DNA from: Thermogemmatispora sp042408735
GTDB lineage: Bacteria; Chloroflexota; Ktedonobacteria; Ktedonobacterales; Ktedonobacteraceae
DNA length: 64,000 nt
Assembly: GCF_042408735.1 (NCBI RefSeq)
Contig: NZ_JBHOQV010000136.1
Span: 124,001 to 188,000, forward strand
Direction: 5' to 3'
The notes under the pieces are model-generated. The model was not told where the DNA came from, searched no databases, and saw only the letters and a list, made by a program, of their open reading frames with translations. Both the position numbers and the translations under genes were made by a program. Shown one piece after another: positions 15,703-25,205 of the stretch (its first letter is position 1; each line of letters begins with the position of its first letter).

Positions 15703-17364
15703 TCAAGGGGTTGTCACGAGCAGCTTAGAGAAGGCCACCTCCGTTCCTTTCAGGTTCACGAGCAGTCCCAGCGAACCGGACGGGATCGAGCCATCTTGAG
15801 CCGTTCCCACCTTCTTACCATTCATGTAGAACGTGAAGTTCTTCCCGCTAGCTACGATTTTCAGAACATTGATGGCTTTTGATCCATGCCCCTGGTGGTA
15901 TTCCTTGCCGAAGCTCTTCGACCAGATCTTTGTCCAGCGGTTATCTTCCGCCGCAGCGCTATTAAACTTCCAGAACTGGTATTCGCCATCGCTGGTATTG
16001 CGCACCTCGAAGGCGTAGAACTGCGTCGTTACTTTACCCCCTTTCGACTGCTGGCTGTAGCGGATAATCATCCCAAACTGGTTATTGATCGAGCCATCAT
16101 CTCCCTTGATCTCCTCCATCGTCAAGGTATAGGCCAGCGAGGTGCTCAGCAGCGGGCCAGGCGCATCGGGCAGGATGGCCACCGCCATGTTGTTATCGTC
16201 GTTGTTAATGATGTGGTAGGCTCCGTCTTTGAAGACGAAGAGGCGTGAGCCAGTCGTGGCCACAGGCCAGTTATGGATATTCTGGTCCAGCGGGTCCTCC
16301 ATGATCACCGTAGGTGTTGGGGTGCCCTTGACCGTGGCCGTAGCTGTTGGGGCCAGGGCGGTAACGGCCCCCTTTCTCACCTGGGGCGCCGGGCTGGCAT
16401 GCAGGCGAGCGAACATCAGGATGCCGGAGCCGGTCAGCACCACGAGCAGGACGCACAGCAAGAGGAGCAGATTCCTCTTTTGCTTCCACAGCGAGGCTGG
16501 CGAGAAGGTCGTCTGAGGCGCGGCGCCCTGAGCGGTAGAGGAGGGAGTTGGCTCCGTCAGGACCGGTAACATGCTGGTCACATAACGTCCCGGCTGACCA
16601 GCGACAGGAATCTGCACCAGGCGCAAGGCCCCCGCCAGAGCTGCAGTGTTCTTGTTGCCGCCCGCTTCGACGAAAGGAGAGGTTCCCAAGGCGCCGGTCG
16701 TCGTTCTTGTAAAGGTCCCCGTCGTTCCCGGGAGTGGTCCCGTTAATGGGTTCAGAACGCGCGTGACATTTGGAGAGAAGCCCGCGAAGGAAGCTGGTCC
16801 CGGTCCAGGAAAAGGCAATTGGACCTCTGAGGCTTCTGAGCCTGAGCCAGGCAGCGAGGGAGCCTGCATCCCTCCCTGCGACGGGAAAGGTACCTGCGGA
16901 CCCAGGCCCATCGGGGAGGTACTGGCCTCGGGCAGAGAGCCACCGCCAGGAGAGGGCGAGAAAAAGCTAGCAGGTTCCGACGGGAACGGAGCCGTCGGGC
17001 TGGAGCCGGCGGCAGACACCTGAGTCTGCCAGGGTAGCCCCTCACCCGAGAAGGGCCTCTGAGGCGCTTGGGTCTCACCTGCTACAGAGCCTGGTGATAT
17101 GCTCGCGTCAGCCTGGAGGCGAGCCGCACTCAGCAGACCGAGCTTGCGCATCGGGCGCGAGCCGGGCAGACCAGAGGCGGTGGTCTCTTCCCGTCCTGGC
17201 CAGGCATTGCCTGCTGCTGCTGACGCCTCTTCTCCCATCGCCTGACCGGACAGGGCGCTGGTCGTTGACAAGTCAGCGGCATTCGGCGCGCTTTGCTGCT
17301 GCCAGATAGGATCAAAGAGGCTCCGTCGCGGGCGTGACTGATCTGGACTCTCGGATGGATGCAT
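15703..17364 (-). CDS. Membrane protein with disordered cytoplasmic part and LamG/DUF1080-like extracytoplasmic domain
   Basis: 553 aa. Residues 1-297 are Pro/Ser/Gly-rich and look disordered. One membrane span lies at about 298-319. Residues about 355-553 are a concanavalin-type jelly roll like DUF1080/LamG domains (MEDPLDQNIHNW, FKDGAYHI, FGMIIRYSQQ, FYMNGKKVGTAQDGSIPSG, LLVNLKGTEVAFSKLLV). This outer domain is clearly paralogous to that of the kinase encoded two genes upstream, and both share the juxtamembrane motif VPVAGQPGRYVT (here IPVAGQPGRYVT, 252-263). It therefore resembles the kinase without its catalytic domain. GGAGGAG precedes the ATG. The role may be ligand binding or serving as a kinase substrate, by inference only. 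Confidence 0.75.
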   Translation of the reverse strand: MHPSESPDQSRPRRSLFDPIWQQQSAPNAADLSTTSALSGQAMGEEASAAAGNAWPGREETTASGLPGSRPMRKLGLLSAARLQADASISPGSVAGETQAPQRPFSGEGLPWQTQVSAAGSSPTAPFPSEPASFFSPSPGGGSLPEASTSPMGLGPQVPFPSQGGMQAPSLPGSGSEASEVQLPFPGPGPASFAGFSPNVTRVLNPLTGPLPGTTGTFTRTTTGALGTSPFVEAGGNKNTAALAGALRLVQIPVAGQPGRYVTSMLPVLTEPTPSSTAQGAAPQTTFSPASLWKQKRNLLLLLCVLLVVLTGSGILMFARLHASPAPQVRKGAVTALAPTATATVKGTPTPTVIMEDPLDQNIHNWPVATTGSRLFVFKDGAYHIINNDDNNMAVAILPDAPGPLLSTSLAYTLTMEEIKGDDGSINNQFGMIIRYSQQSKGGKVTTQFYAFEVRNTSDGEYQFWKFNSAAAEDNRWTKIWSKSFGKEYHQGHGSKAINVLKIVASGKNFTFYMNGKKVGTAQDGSIPSGSLGLLVNLKGTEVAFSKLLVTTP

Positions 17365-17382
17365 CCCCTGCTCTCCTCCCTC

Positions 17383-17850
17383 TCATGACAAACTGCCTGC
17401 TAGCATGAGATCTGGCGAAAGTTGGCAACTGGCTCCAGAGAAGGCGGGCGTTGCCCGCCGCTTCAGCTTCAGAAAGCAACCTGCTGTTGGAGAGAGCCGT
17501 AGTTGCCCGCCCACCAGCGGCTGATATCGCCCGCTTCCAGAGGCCAGGGCAGGCGCCAGCTCGGGCTGGTCCTGCTCCTGGACATCGACCATCGCGGGCA
17601 GAAGCCTTAACGCCAGGTGGCGCAACGAGGAGGTCACTATCGTCCCTGGACGGAGGGAGCAGAAGAAGGCTGGAAGCCGGGCAGCCTGCAGCAGCCAGTC
17701 ATCCAAAGTGAGCCTGGTCATGCTCATCTGAGGTGGCCAGTCGCGCTGCTCCGCACCACAGACCCTAACGAGTCCATTGTCCAGGCGAGCAGGCAGAGAT
17801 AGCTGAGTAGGCCTTTTGAGAGTCAGGTCAGCCAGGACTTCAGCGTTCAT
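17383..17850 (-). CDS. 155-aa orphan protein inside the kinase operon
   Basis: It starts eleven bases after the kinase stop, with GAGGGG directly before the ATG, and ends 18 bases before the next gene, so it sits tightly between two related membrane proteins. No signal peptide or membrane span is obvious. The sequence has short hydrophobic stretches (LDDWLLQAARLPAFFCSLRPG, HLALRLLPAM) and several Cys, and it matches no family known to me. Coding status rests on operon position and ribosome binding site. The composition is slightly unusual (many Leu, Pro, Arg), so a chance frame cannot be excluded. Confidence 0.5.
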   Translation of the reverse strand: MNAEVLADLTLKRPTQLSLPARLDNGLVRVCGAEQRDWPPQMSMTRLTLDDWLLQAARLPAFFCSLRPGTIVTSSLRHLALRLLPAMVDVQEQDQPELAPALASGSGRYQPLVGGQLRLSPTAGCFLKLKRRATPAFSGASCQLSPDLMLAGSLS

Positions 17851-17860
17851 GGTCCCCTCG

Positions 17861-20236
17861 TCAGTTGCGCGTAATCAGCAGGTCCTTAAAAGCGACCTCC
17901 GTCCCATTGAGATTTACCAGCATGCCCACTGTGCCCGAGGGCAGTGAGCTATCTTTGGTCTGGCCTACCACCTTCCCGTTGACAATGAAGGTGAAGCTAG
18001 AGCCATTTGCAAAGACCTTCAGGGTATTGACGTTTTTGGCGCCCTGTCCCTGATGGAACTCGCTGCCGAACTTCTTGCGCCAGATCGGTGTGCCCCAGGC
18101 ATTATTGGGTCCGCGGCTATCATCGTACTTATAGAAGCGGTACTCGCCGCTCTTGATATTCTGGACCTCGAAGCTATAGAAGGTCGTTACCGTCTTGCCG
18201 TTGCGCGTCTGCTGGCTGAAGCGCAGAATCAGGCCGAAGGAATTGTTGACGTTGGTATCGTCGCCCTTAACCTCCTGCATCGTCAGGCTGTAGCCAATCG
18301 GCCCAGTGAAAGGGGCCGACTGCAGGACAACGGCGATCCCCTTCTGGCCATGATTGGTAATATGATAAGCCCCATCCTTAAAGGCGTAGGTATCCGCCGG
18401 GGTCGTCGGCCAATCATGGACGTTCTGCGAGAGCGGATCAGAGAAGAGCACATCGCTGGCGTTGGCCGCGGTGGCCATCGGCGAGGCCGTGGCCTGGAGG
18501 CCGGGCGTCGCTGTGACCTGCGGGCTACTTTGCCTGCTGGGGTGCAGATGGCCCCAGAGCAGGAGACCAGAGCCGACAACCAGGATGAGGGCCGCCATGA
18601 TCAAGGTCACAATCATGCGCGCTCGGCGACGCTCACCCCTGGCAAGGCTCTTACTCTGGCCGGTGGTGGGAGCGGTCAGCGGCAACAGGCCGGTAACGTA
18701 GCGACCTGGCTGACCAGCCACGGGTACCTTGACTACCTTGACCGGGCCGGTCAACTTCACCAGGGGCGAGGTAGCCGTTGGCTGGGCCTGGGCCACCGGC
18801 GCAAGGGCCCCAGTCGTTGTCGACAGGGCCGAAGAGAGCTGTGGCACCTCCTGGCTATCCGGCGGCCTCTGCTCGCGTACGCCCAGCAGGCCAGAACCAG
18901 GAGCAGGGGCAGCTACCGATGGCAAGGGATCGGTGAAATTGGGCTGCTGCTCCTCGGCAGTCCAGAGAACGGCGGGCTGCTCATTGGTCACCGGGCCGGC
19001 TTGAGCCGCCGTCTCCGGCGCAAGCCCCGTTCCCACGCGGGGGAACATCCCGGTTCGCGAGAGCAGGCCCCCACGGCGACTGGCACTGCTGGCCGCAGGC
19101 AGCTTGCCGGTAGGCAGCGAAGGCTCAGCCGTGGGCAGCTTCAGGGAAGGGGCCGCGAAGGCCACCGGCGGGTCCCCAGCCTGCGCCGTCTGCAGCGCGG
19201 AGGCCGCCGGCGCAGCAGGCCCTTGTGGCATGGCAGCCGCATTGAGAGCGGGCTGCGGGGCAGTGGCCGACATCCAGCGCGGATCAAGCAAGCCACCGGC
19301 GCTGCCAGGAACGGCGAACTTTCCTGAGAGGCCCAGAGCGGCAATCGCGGGATTCTGGCCGGTATCGACAGGGATGCCTGCCGAAGTCAGGGCCAGACGA
19401 AAGGCCAGGGCCATTTCCTGGCCTGTAAAGTAACGATCGGCAGGATTTTTGGCGAGCGCTCGCAGAATCACCTGCTCTGCAGCGACGGGCAGATCTGGAC
19501 GGAAGACGCGTGGCGAAGTGGGTGGCGTCTGCAGATGCTGAGCGGCGATCTGCATAGGGGCCTCGCCTCGGAAGGGCGCCACCCCGGTCACCATCTGGTA
19601 GAGAATGACCCCGAGCGAGTAGAGGTCGGCCCGTCCATCGACCGGCTGTCCCAACACCTGCTCGGGAGACATATAGTCGGGCGTGCCCACCGGCGCCCCT
19701 GGCCCCGTCAAGCGTACCTGGTTCGCCCGCTCCTCCGAGATAATCTTCACCAGGCCGAAGTCGGTCAGCAGCAAGCGCCCCTCGGGCGTCTTCAGGATGT
19801 TGGCCGGTTTGACGTCGCGGTGAATCACGCCCCGTTCATGGGCGCAATCAAGGGCGGCGGCTAGCTGCTCAAGGTAATTGAGAACCTTGGGCAGGGCCAT
19901 AGCCCCCTCGCGCTCCATCTCATCGCGCAGTGTCCCCCCACTGATGTAGGGCATGACCAGGTAGGCCAGGCCATGCTGCTCCCCATACTCATAGACCGGC
20001 ATAATATTGGGATGCTCCAGCGAGGCGGCAGCATCCGTCTCGCGCCGGAAGCGCTCCAGAAAGGCCGCTAGCTGATGAGGTGTCAGCGAGGCCATCGGGA
20101 AGAGCACCTTCACAGCCACCTGACGGCGCGGTCGCGACTGCTGTGCCAGGAACACCGCGCCCATACCACCCTGCCCGATCAAGCGCTGGAGCGTGCAGGT
20201 CCCCAGCTTCATTCCAATCAAAGCTTCAGGATTCAT
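17861..20236 (-). CDS. Transmembrane Ser/Thr protein kinase with LamG/DUF1080-like sensor domain
   Basis: 791 aa. The Hanks-type kinase domain (about 8-285) has all catalytic elements: GQGGMGAV (21-28), K43 in VAVK, E66 in RFRRE, HRDVKPAN (D141, N146), DFG (159-161) and SPEQ. A Pro/Ala/Ser-rich linker of about 250 residues includes RRGGLLSR (388-394) and VPVAGQPGRYVTGLLP (504-519). One membrane span (541-562) and a jelly-roll domain follow (about 596-791; FSDPLSQNVHDW, FGLILRFSQQ, FIVNGKVVGQTKDSSLPSG). The enzyme should phosphorylate cytoplasmic Ser/Thr in response to an outside ligand, perhaps a saccharide; that part is inference. It is the first gene of a three-gene operon. Confidence 0.9.
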   Translation of the reverse strand: MNPEALIGMKLGTCTLQRLIGQGGMGAVFLAQQSRPRRQVAVKVLFPMASLTPHQLAAFLERFRRETDAAASLEHPNIMPVYEYGEQHGLAYLVMPYISGGTLRDEMEREGAMALPKVLNYLEQLAAALDCAHERGVIHRDVKPANILKTPEGRLLLTDFGLVKIISEERANQVRLTGPGAPVGTPDYMSPEQVLGQPVDGRADLYSLGVILYQMVTGVAPFRGEAPMQIAAQHLQTPPTSPRVFRPDLPVAAEQVILRALAKNPADRYFTGQEMALAFRLALTSAGIPVDTGQNPAIAALGLSGKFAVPGSAGGLLDPRWMSATAPQPALNAAAMPQGPAAPAASALQTAQAGDPPVAFAAPSLKLPTAEPSLPTGKLPAASSASRRGGLLSRTGMFPRVGTGLAPETAAQAGPVTNEQPAVLWTAEEQQPNFTDPLPSVAAPAPGSGLLGVREQRPPDSQEVPQLSSALSTTTGALAPVAQAQPTATSPLVKLTGPVKVVKVPVAGQPGRYVTGLLPLTAPTTGQSKSLARGERRRARMIVTLIMAALILVVGSGLLLWGHLHPSRQSSPQVTATPGLQATASPMATAANASDVLFSDPLSQNVHDWPTTPADTYAFKDGAYHITNHGQKGIAVVLQSAPFTGPIGYSLTMQEVKGDDTNVNNSFGLILRFSQQTRNGKTVTTFYSFEVQNIKSGEYRFYKYDDSRGPNNAWGTPIWRKKFGSEFHQGQGAKNVNTLKVFANGSSFTFIVNGKVVGQTKDSSLPSGTVGMLVNLNGTEVAFKDLLITRN

Positions 20237-20499
20237 GCAACATCCTCTTTTGTTTCAATCGCCCAGCCGCGATTGTGCTTCGGCAACGACGTGCAACCCA
20301 GTCTTCAGCGCGCAGGCACGTCGGGGGGGGTACACCACAGTGTATCGTGAAATATTTTTTCGTTTGTACATCTTAGTTAATTTACACAGCGCTGACAATG
20401 AATCCGCCTGGCAGGCATGACCAAAGTAATGGTTGTGGGTGATGGCTCTCTCTAGCCCAGCGAGAGGACCATCCTTCCCCCATTAGCCAATTCTCATAA
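20237..20499 (-). promoter_or_regulatory. AT-rich upstream region of the kinase operon
   Basis: No gene seen. On the minus strand an AT-rich patch (about 20340-20395) contains TTAACT and AATATT 18 bases apart as possible promoter hexamers. A small inverted repeat TACAC-CACA-GTGTA lies at 20330-20343. Both are weak on their own. Confidence 0.25.
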
Positions 20500-20514
20500 G
20501 GAGAAAGCACCTGC
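20500..20514. repeat. Third copy of the pyrC-terminator arm
   Basis: GGAGAAAGCACCTGC differs at one base from the terminator arm at 20596-20610 and can pair with the arm at 20568-20582. It therefore offers an alternative pairing to the terminator hairpin next to it. Confidence 0.5.
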
Positions 20515-20567
20515 CCGCGGGCCTGCCTGGCCGCCTTTGGAGCGCTTTTCGCACAAGCAAGAAAGAA

Positions 20568-20610
20568 GCAGGTGCTCTCTCCTTCTATGCTGAGAGGAGA
20601 GAGCACCTGC
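20568..20610 (-). terminator. Intrinsic terminator of the pyr operon
   Basis: Perfect 15-base stem (GGAGAGAGCACCTGC with its complement, 20596-20610 and 20568-20582) and a 13-base loop, followed on the minus strand by TTCTTTCTTGCTTG. It lies about 30 bases after the pyrC stop. Confidence 0.8.
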
Positions 20611-20640
20611 TCACTCAGGGGAAAACAGGTCTGCTGGCCG

Positions 20641-22005
20641 CTAGCCACGGGCGGCTGTCCGCTTTAGAAGCTGGCCCCGAGGCTCGCCGATGACCTGGCC
20701 ATCGCGATAGACCAGATGGCCACGCAAAAAGGTCGCTACTGGTCGTCCAACCAGCTCTTGACCTTCATAGACAGACCATCGATTTTTGGTATAGAGATCC
20801 TCTTTTCTTACCTTCCAGGGTTGCTCGGTATCGAGGACCACAACGTCAGCATCCTTGCCCACAGCCAGCCCCCCTTTCTGCCCGAAGCCAAAGATGCGCG
20901 CGATATTGGCCGAGGTGACCTGAGCGATGCGGATCAGACCTTCTTCCAGGGTCGCCCGGCCAAAACGCTGAATCCAGTTGCTCACCAGGACGGGCAGGGC
21001 CTCCTGCAGTCCAGGCATGCCCGAGGCTACTTCCCAGACGCTCTCCTTCTGCTTCTCGGCCAGGGTATGGGGGGCATGATCGGTCACCACTGTGTCGATT
21101 TTGCCGGCCCGCAGAAGCTGCCAGAGCTGCTGCTGGGCCTCTGGCGAGCGCAGGGCCGGGGCAATGTTGATCAGGTTCCCATAGCGGGCATAATCGGCGC
21201 TGCTCAGGGCCAGATGGGCCGTGGTGACCTCGCCATAGACCTCCACGCCGATCCTCCGGCCAAAGTCGACGGCGGCCAATTCCTCCGGCGTCGAGAGGTG
21301 CAGCAGGTAGAGCTTGACCCCGAAGTACCTGGCCAGCGAGATCATCTCGAGCACCGAGGTCAGCACCACCGCGAGGTTGCGCACCTCTCCCCAGGCCGCT
21401 GGATCATGCCGTCCCGCGATGTCGCGATACTGATAGAGAAAGTGATCGATCAGCTCCTGATTCTCGGCGTGCACGATGGCCATCAGGCCCCGCTCGCCCA
21501 GAATGCTAAAAATGCGGGCCAGGTCGCTCAGGCGCGGAATGGTGGTCGGCGTGCTCAAGTGACCGGCGGCAAAAATTTTGACTCCGGTGATCTTATCTAC
21601 ATCGATAGCCCTTAGCTCATCGATCTCTTCGCGCGAGACCCCCATATTGATGGCAAAGTCGCAGTAGGAGCGTGCCGCGTATCTCTGGATCTGCTCCTCA
21701 ACCCGTGCAGGGGTAGTGGTTGGGGGCCTGGTGTTGGGCATATCCAGGATGGTAGTATAGCCTCCGGCCAGGCCCGCCCGCGTTCCGTGAGCAATATCCT
21801 CCTTGTACTCAAGCCCCGGCTCGCGCATGTGGCCATGCACCTCGATTAAGCCCGGGAGCAGATACTTGCCCCGGAAATCGAAGACCTCCCCTGTACAGTC
21901 CGAGAAGCCTTCTTCTATGCGCTCGATACGGCCTTCCACCACGGTCAGTGTTCCGTTGATAATGCGATCGGGCAGCACGAGCGCGCCCATGAGAGTTGTA
22001 GGCAT
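20641..22005 (-). CDS. pyrC: Dihydroorotase
   Basis: 454 aa. Amidohydrolase-fold enzyme converting carbamoyl-aspartate to dihydroorotate. Visible metal and active-site elements: VHGHMREPG (HxH and Arg), GVKIFAAGH (the carbamylated Lys region), HAENQEL, LHLSTPEE and TDHAPHT (metal Asp). Length and motifs fit the type I dihydroorotase family. A related hydantoinase/allantoinase is less likely given the operon. The ATG at 22005 was chosen because GAGGAG lies seven bases upstream. A TTG at 22020 would overlap the carB stop. It is the last gene of pyrB-carA-carB-pyrC and is followed by a strong terminator. Confidence 0.93.
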   Translation of the reverse strand: MPTTLMGALVLPDRIINGTLTVVEGRIERIEEGFSDCTGEVFDFRGKYLLPGLIEVHGHMREPGLEYKEDIAHGTRAGLAGGYTTILDMPNTRPPTTTPARVEEQIQRYAARSYCDFAINMGVSREEIDELRAIDVDKITGVKIFAAGHLSTPTTIPRLSDLARIFSILGERGLMAIVHAENQELIDHFLYQYRDIAGRHDPAAWGEVRNLAVVLTSVLEMISLARYFGVKLYLLHLSTPEELAAVDFGRRIGVEVYGEVTTAHLALSSADYARYGNLINIAPALRSPEAQQQLWQLLRAGKIDTVVTDHAPHTLAEKQKESVWEVASGMPGLQEALPVLVSNWIQRFGRATLEEGLIRIAQVTSANIARIFGFGQKGGLAVGKDADVVVLDTEQPWKVRKEDLYTKNRWSVYEGQELVGRPVATFLRGHLVYRDGQVIGEPRGQLLKRTAARG

Positions 22006-22016
22006 AGTGCAGCTCC

Positions 22017-25000
22017 TCAATACTCGCTCCAGGACTTGATGGGGATCGTCCGCAGGTCCTTGTTGACGATGGCCCGTGCGAAGAGGCGCACCTGCTTCAC
22101 CTTGGTCAGCAGAGGAATGTTATGATCAACTGCCGCCCGGCGTATGGTGTAGTTATCATCAACCTCCTTCATCACATAGTTATCGACGACATTGATGGCG
22201 AGATCGATTTTGCGCTCGCGGAAGTAGGTGAGGACGTTCGGCTCCTTCTCTTCATGGATCTTGAAGAGCATCTCCGCCTCAATCCCATGCTGGCGCAGGA
22301 AGGCGCAGGTCTTCTCGGTTGCATAGAGCGGAAGGCCCAGAGAAGCCAGCAATTTGGCGGTCTCCAGGAACTTCTGCTTCTTCTCCTCGCTACCAATGCT
22401 GATGAAGATGCCCTTCTGTGGAATGTGGCTGCCCGTGGCAATGACGGCCTTGAGATAGGCCTCCTCGAGATCCTCGCCGAAGCAGGCCACCTCACCGGTC
22501 GAGGCCATCTCGACTCGCAGCAACGGATCAGCTCCCGTCAGGCGCGAGAAGGAGAACTGTGGTGCCTTCACCGCGGTAAAGGTCAGAGGTGGCAGCTTGA
22601 CGGGCGCGATCTCCTTCTGGAAGAGGGCATCGATGAACAATTCGATGAAATTGACGCCGGTGACCTTCGAAATGAAGGGGAAGGTCCGTGAGGCGCGCAG
22701 ATTCGCTTCGATGACATAGACCTGGTTATCCTTGGCCAGGAACTGGACGTTGAAGGGGCCAGTGATCTCCAGGGCCTGCGCGATGGCGCGCCCCGCCTCC
22801 TCGATGCGCCGCAGCGTTTCAGCGTTAATGGTCTGAGGCGGCAGGACAATCGTAGCGTCTCCCGAGTGGACGCCGGCGTTTTCGACGTGCTCCGAGATCA
22901 CGAAGGCTTTGATCTCGCCGCGCTGAGCGACCGCATCTAGCTCGACCTCTTTGACCTTCTGGAAGAACTTGGAGACGGTCACAGGGTGCTCCGGCGAGAC
23001 GGCAGCCGCATACTTGGTGTAGCGCTCCAACTGCTCCGGGGTATAGCAGACGTTCATGGCGCTGCCGGAGAGCACATAAGAAGGGCGCACCAGGACCGGA
23101 TAGCCGACACGCTCAGCAAAGCCGAGAATGTCCTCGACCGTCTCGAAGGTATCCCAGGCCGGCTGGCGAATGCCCAGCTCGTCCAGCAGGCGCGAGAATT
23201 TCGAGCGATCCTCGGCCTGGTCGATGTGCTCGGCAGAGGTCCCCAGGATGGGAATACCGTAGGCATGCAGGGCCTTGACTCGATTGTTGGGGGTCTGTCC
23301 GCCGACCGAGACGATTACTCCTTCAGGACCTTCGAAGTCGCAGATGTCGGCGATGCGCTCAAAGGTCAGCTCCTCAAAGTAGAGGCGATCGGACATGTCG
23401 TAGTCCGTAGAGACCGTCTCTGGGTTACAGTTGATGACAATGGAGCGCCTCCCATACTTCTTGAGGCCCTGGACCGCGTTGACGCTGCTCCAGTCAAATT
23501 CTACGGAAGAGCCAATCCGATAGGGACCGGAGCCAAGCACCACCACGCCTTGTCTGCCCAGCGGTTCGACGTCGTGATGGTGCCCATTGTAGGTCATATA
23601 GAGATAGTTGGTGTCCGATGGGAACTCGCCTGCCAACGTATCGATCTGAAAGACCGAGGGCAGCACTCCATAGCGCTTGCGCAGCGCCCGAATCTCCAGC
23701 TCCGTCTTACCGGTCAGCTCGCCAATGCGCCTGTCGGAGAGACCCGCCTGCTTCAGGAACAGCAGACGGGCAGCGCTCAGCTCGGGATCGCGCTCCAGTT
23801 CCTGCTCCAGCTTCACAATGTGCTGGATGCGATACAAGAACCAGGGATCAATGCCCGTAATCTCGCTGATCTGCTCGACCGAGAAGCCATTGCGCAGCGC
23901 CACAGGGAGAGCAAAAATGCGCTTGGGCGTGGGAGTGTAGAGATATTTATCGATGATCGCGGCCTCACTTCCCTCATCGAGAAAGACCCGCTTCGAGGTT
24001 GCGCCTTCCAGGCCGAGGTCCAGCATGCGGATAGCCTTTTGATAGGCTTCCTCAAAGGTCCGCCCAATGCCCATGACCTCGCCAACCGACTTCATGCTCG
24101 TGCCAATGGTCTGGTCGGCGCCCTTAAATTTGTCCAGGTCCCAACGGGGAATCTTGACAACGACATAGTCCAGGCTCGGCTCAAAGCAGGCCTGGGTCAC
24201 GCCCGTGACCTTGTTGGTCAGCTCGGGAAGCGCATAGCCCAGAGCCAGCTTGGCAGCCACGTAGGCTAGCGGATAGCCGGTCGCCTTGCTGGCCAGGGCC
24301 GAGCTGCGCGAGAGGCGCGCGTTGACTTCAATGACGTAGTACTCGGAGGTGCGCGGGTTGAGGGCGAACTGCACATTGCACTCGCCCACGATCCCCAGGC
24401 TCCTCACAATGGCAATCGCCGCTGAGCGCAGCGTATGATACTCGCTGTTGGTGAGCGTCTGGCTGGGGGCCAGGACCACCGACTCGCCGGTATGGATGCC
24501 CAGCGGGTCCATGTTCTCCATATTGCAGACCGTGATGCAATTATCATAGGCATCACGGACCACTTCGTACTCGACCTCTTTGTAGTGATGCAGGTATTGC
24601 TCAACCAGCACCTGGGGAGAGAAGGCCAGGGCACTGGTCACGATGCGCTGCAGCTCTTCCATATTGTGGGCAATACCAGACCCCTGGCCCCCCAGGGCAA
24701 AACCGGCCCGCAGCATGACCGGAAAGCCAATGGCCTGCGCGATTTCTTGCGCCTCCTCCAGCGATTCGGCGCTCTTGCTCGCTGGCGTAGGAATATTGAT
24801 TCTGTGCAGGTGTTCGGCGAATTCTTGACGATCCTCTGTCAGGATAATGGCGGTGACAGGCGTGCCCAGAATCTCTACCCGATATTTCTCCAGCACCCCG
24901 CTCTTGAATAGCTCGACCCCGCAGTTGAGGGCCGTCTGGCCGCCGAAAGAGAGGAGAATGCCATCGGGGCGTTCCTTCTCGATGATGCGCTCGACAAAGA

Positions 25001-25205
25001 AGGGCGTGACCGGCAGAAAGTAGACCTGGTCGGCCAGCTCCCTGGAAGTCTGAATGGTCGCAATGTTGGGATTGACCAGAACGGTTGAGATCCCTTCCTC
25101 ACGCAGCGCTTTGAGGGCCTGGGAGCCGGAGTAGTCGAATTCTCCGGCTTGCCCAATCTTGAGGGCCCCCGCGCCGAGAACCAGGACCTTGCGCAGTTTT
25201 TTCAT
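22017..25205 (-). CDS. carB: Carbamoyl-phosphate synthase large subunit
   Basis: 1062 aa, close to the family's usual 1070. Two tandem ATP-grasp halves are visible (VLGAGALKIGQAGEFDYSG in the first, VLGSGPYRIGSSVEFDWSS in the second), with an oligomerisation region between and a C-terminal methylglyoxal-synthase-like regulatory domain (IDLAINVVDNY, DHNIPLLT) that binds effectors such as UMP in other bacteria. It makes carbamoyl phosphate from bicarbonate, ammonia and two ATP. Its ATG overlaps the carA stop as ATGA, suggesting translational coupling and equimolar subunits. Confidence 0.97.
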   Translation of the reverse strand: MKKLRKVLVLGAGALKIGQAGEFDYSGSQALKALREEGISTVLVNPNIATIQTSRELADQVYFLPVTPFFVERIIEKERPDGILLSFGGQTALNCGVELFKSGVLEKYRVEILGTPVTAIILTEDRQEFAEHLHRINIPTPASKSAESLEEAQEIAQAIGFPVMLRAGFALGGQGSGIAHNMEELQRIVTSALAFSPQVLVEQYLHHYKEVEYEVVRDAYDNCITVCNMENMDPLGIHTGESVVLAPSQTLTNSEYHTLRSAAIAIVRSLGIVGECNVQFALNPRTSEYYVIEVNARLSRSSALASKATGYPLAYVAAKLALGYALPELTNKVTGVTQACFEPSLDYVVVKIPRWDLDKFKGADQTIGTSMKSVGEVMGIGRTFEEAYQKAIRMLDLGLEGATSKRVFLDEGSEAAIIDKYLYTPTPKRIFALPVALRNGFSVEQISEITGIDPWFLYRIQHIVKLEQELERDPELSAARLLFLKQAGLSDRRIGELTGKTELEIRALRKRYGVLPSVFQIDTLAGEFPSDTNYLYMTYNGHHHDVEPLGRQGVVVLGSGPYRIGSSVEFDWSSVNAVQGLKKYGRRSIVINCNPETVSTDYDMSDRLYFEELTFERIADICDFEGPEGVIVSVGGQTPNNRVKALHAYGIPILGTSAEHIDQAEDRSKFSRLLDELGIRQPAWDTFETVEDILGFAERVGYPVLVRPSYVLSGSAMNVCYTPEQLERYTKYAAAVSPEHPVTVSKFFQKVKEVELDAVAQRGEIKAFVISEHVENAGVHSGDATIVLPPQTINAETLRRIEEAGRAIAQALEITGPFNVQFLAKDNQVYVIEANLRASRTFPFISKVTGVNFIELFIDALFQKEIAPVKLPPLTFTAVKAPQFSFSRLTGADPLLRVEMASTGEVACFGEDLEEAYLKAVIATGSHIPQKGIFISIGSEEKKQKFLETAKLLASLGLPLYATEKTCAFLRQHGIEAEMLFKIHEEKEPNVLTYFRERKIDLAINVVDNYVMKEVDDNYTIRRAAVDHNIPLLTKVKQVRLFARAIVNKDLRTIPIKSWSEY

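Noticed and set aside
18053..19327. 424-codon plus-strand frame
   Set aside because: Antisense to the LamG-type kinase; composition is Arg/Gly-rich without any domain.
22986..24269. 427-codon plus-strand frame
   Set aside because: Antisense to carB.
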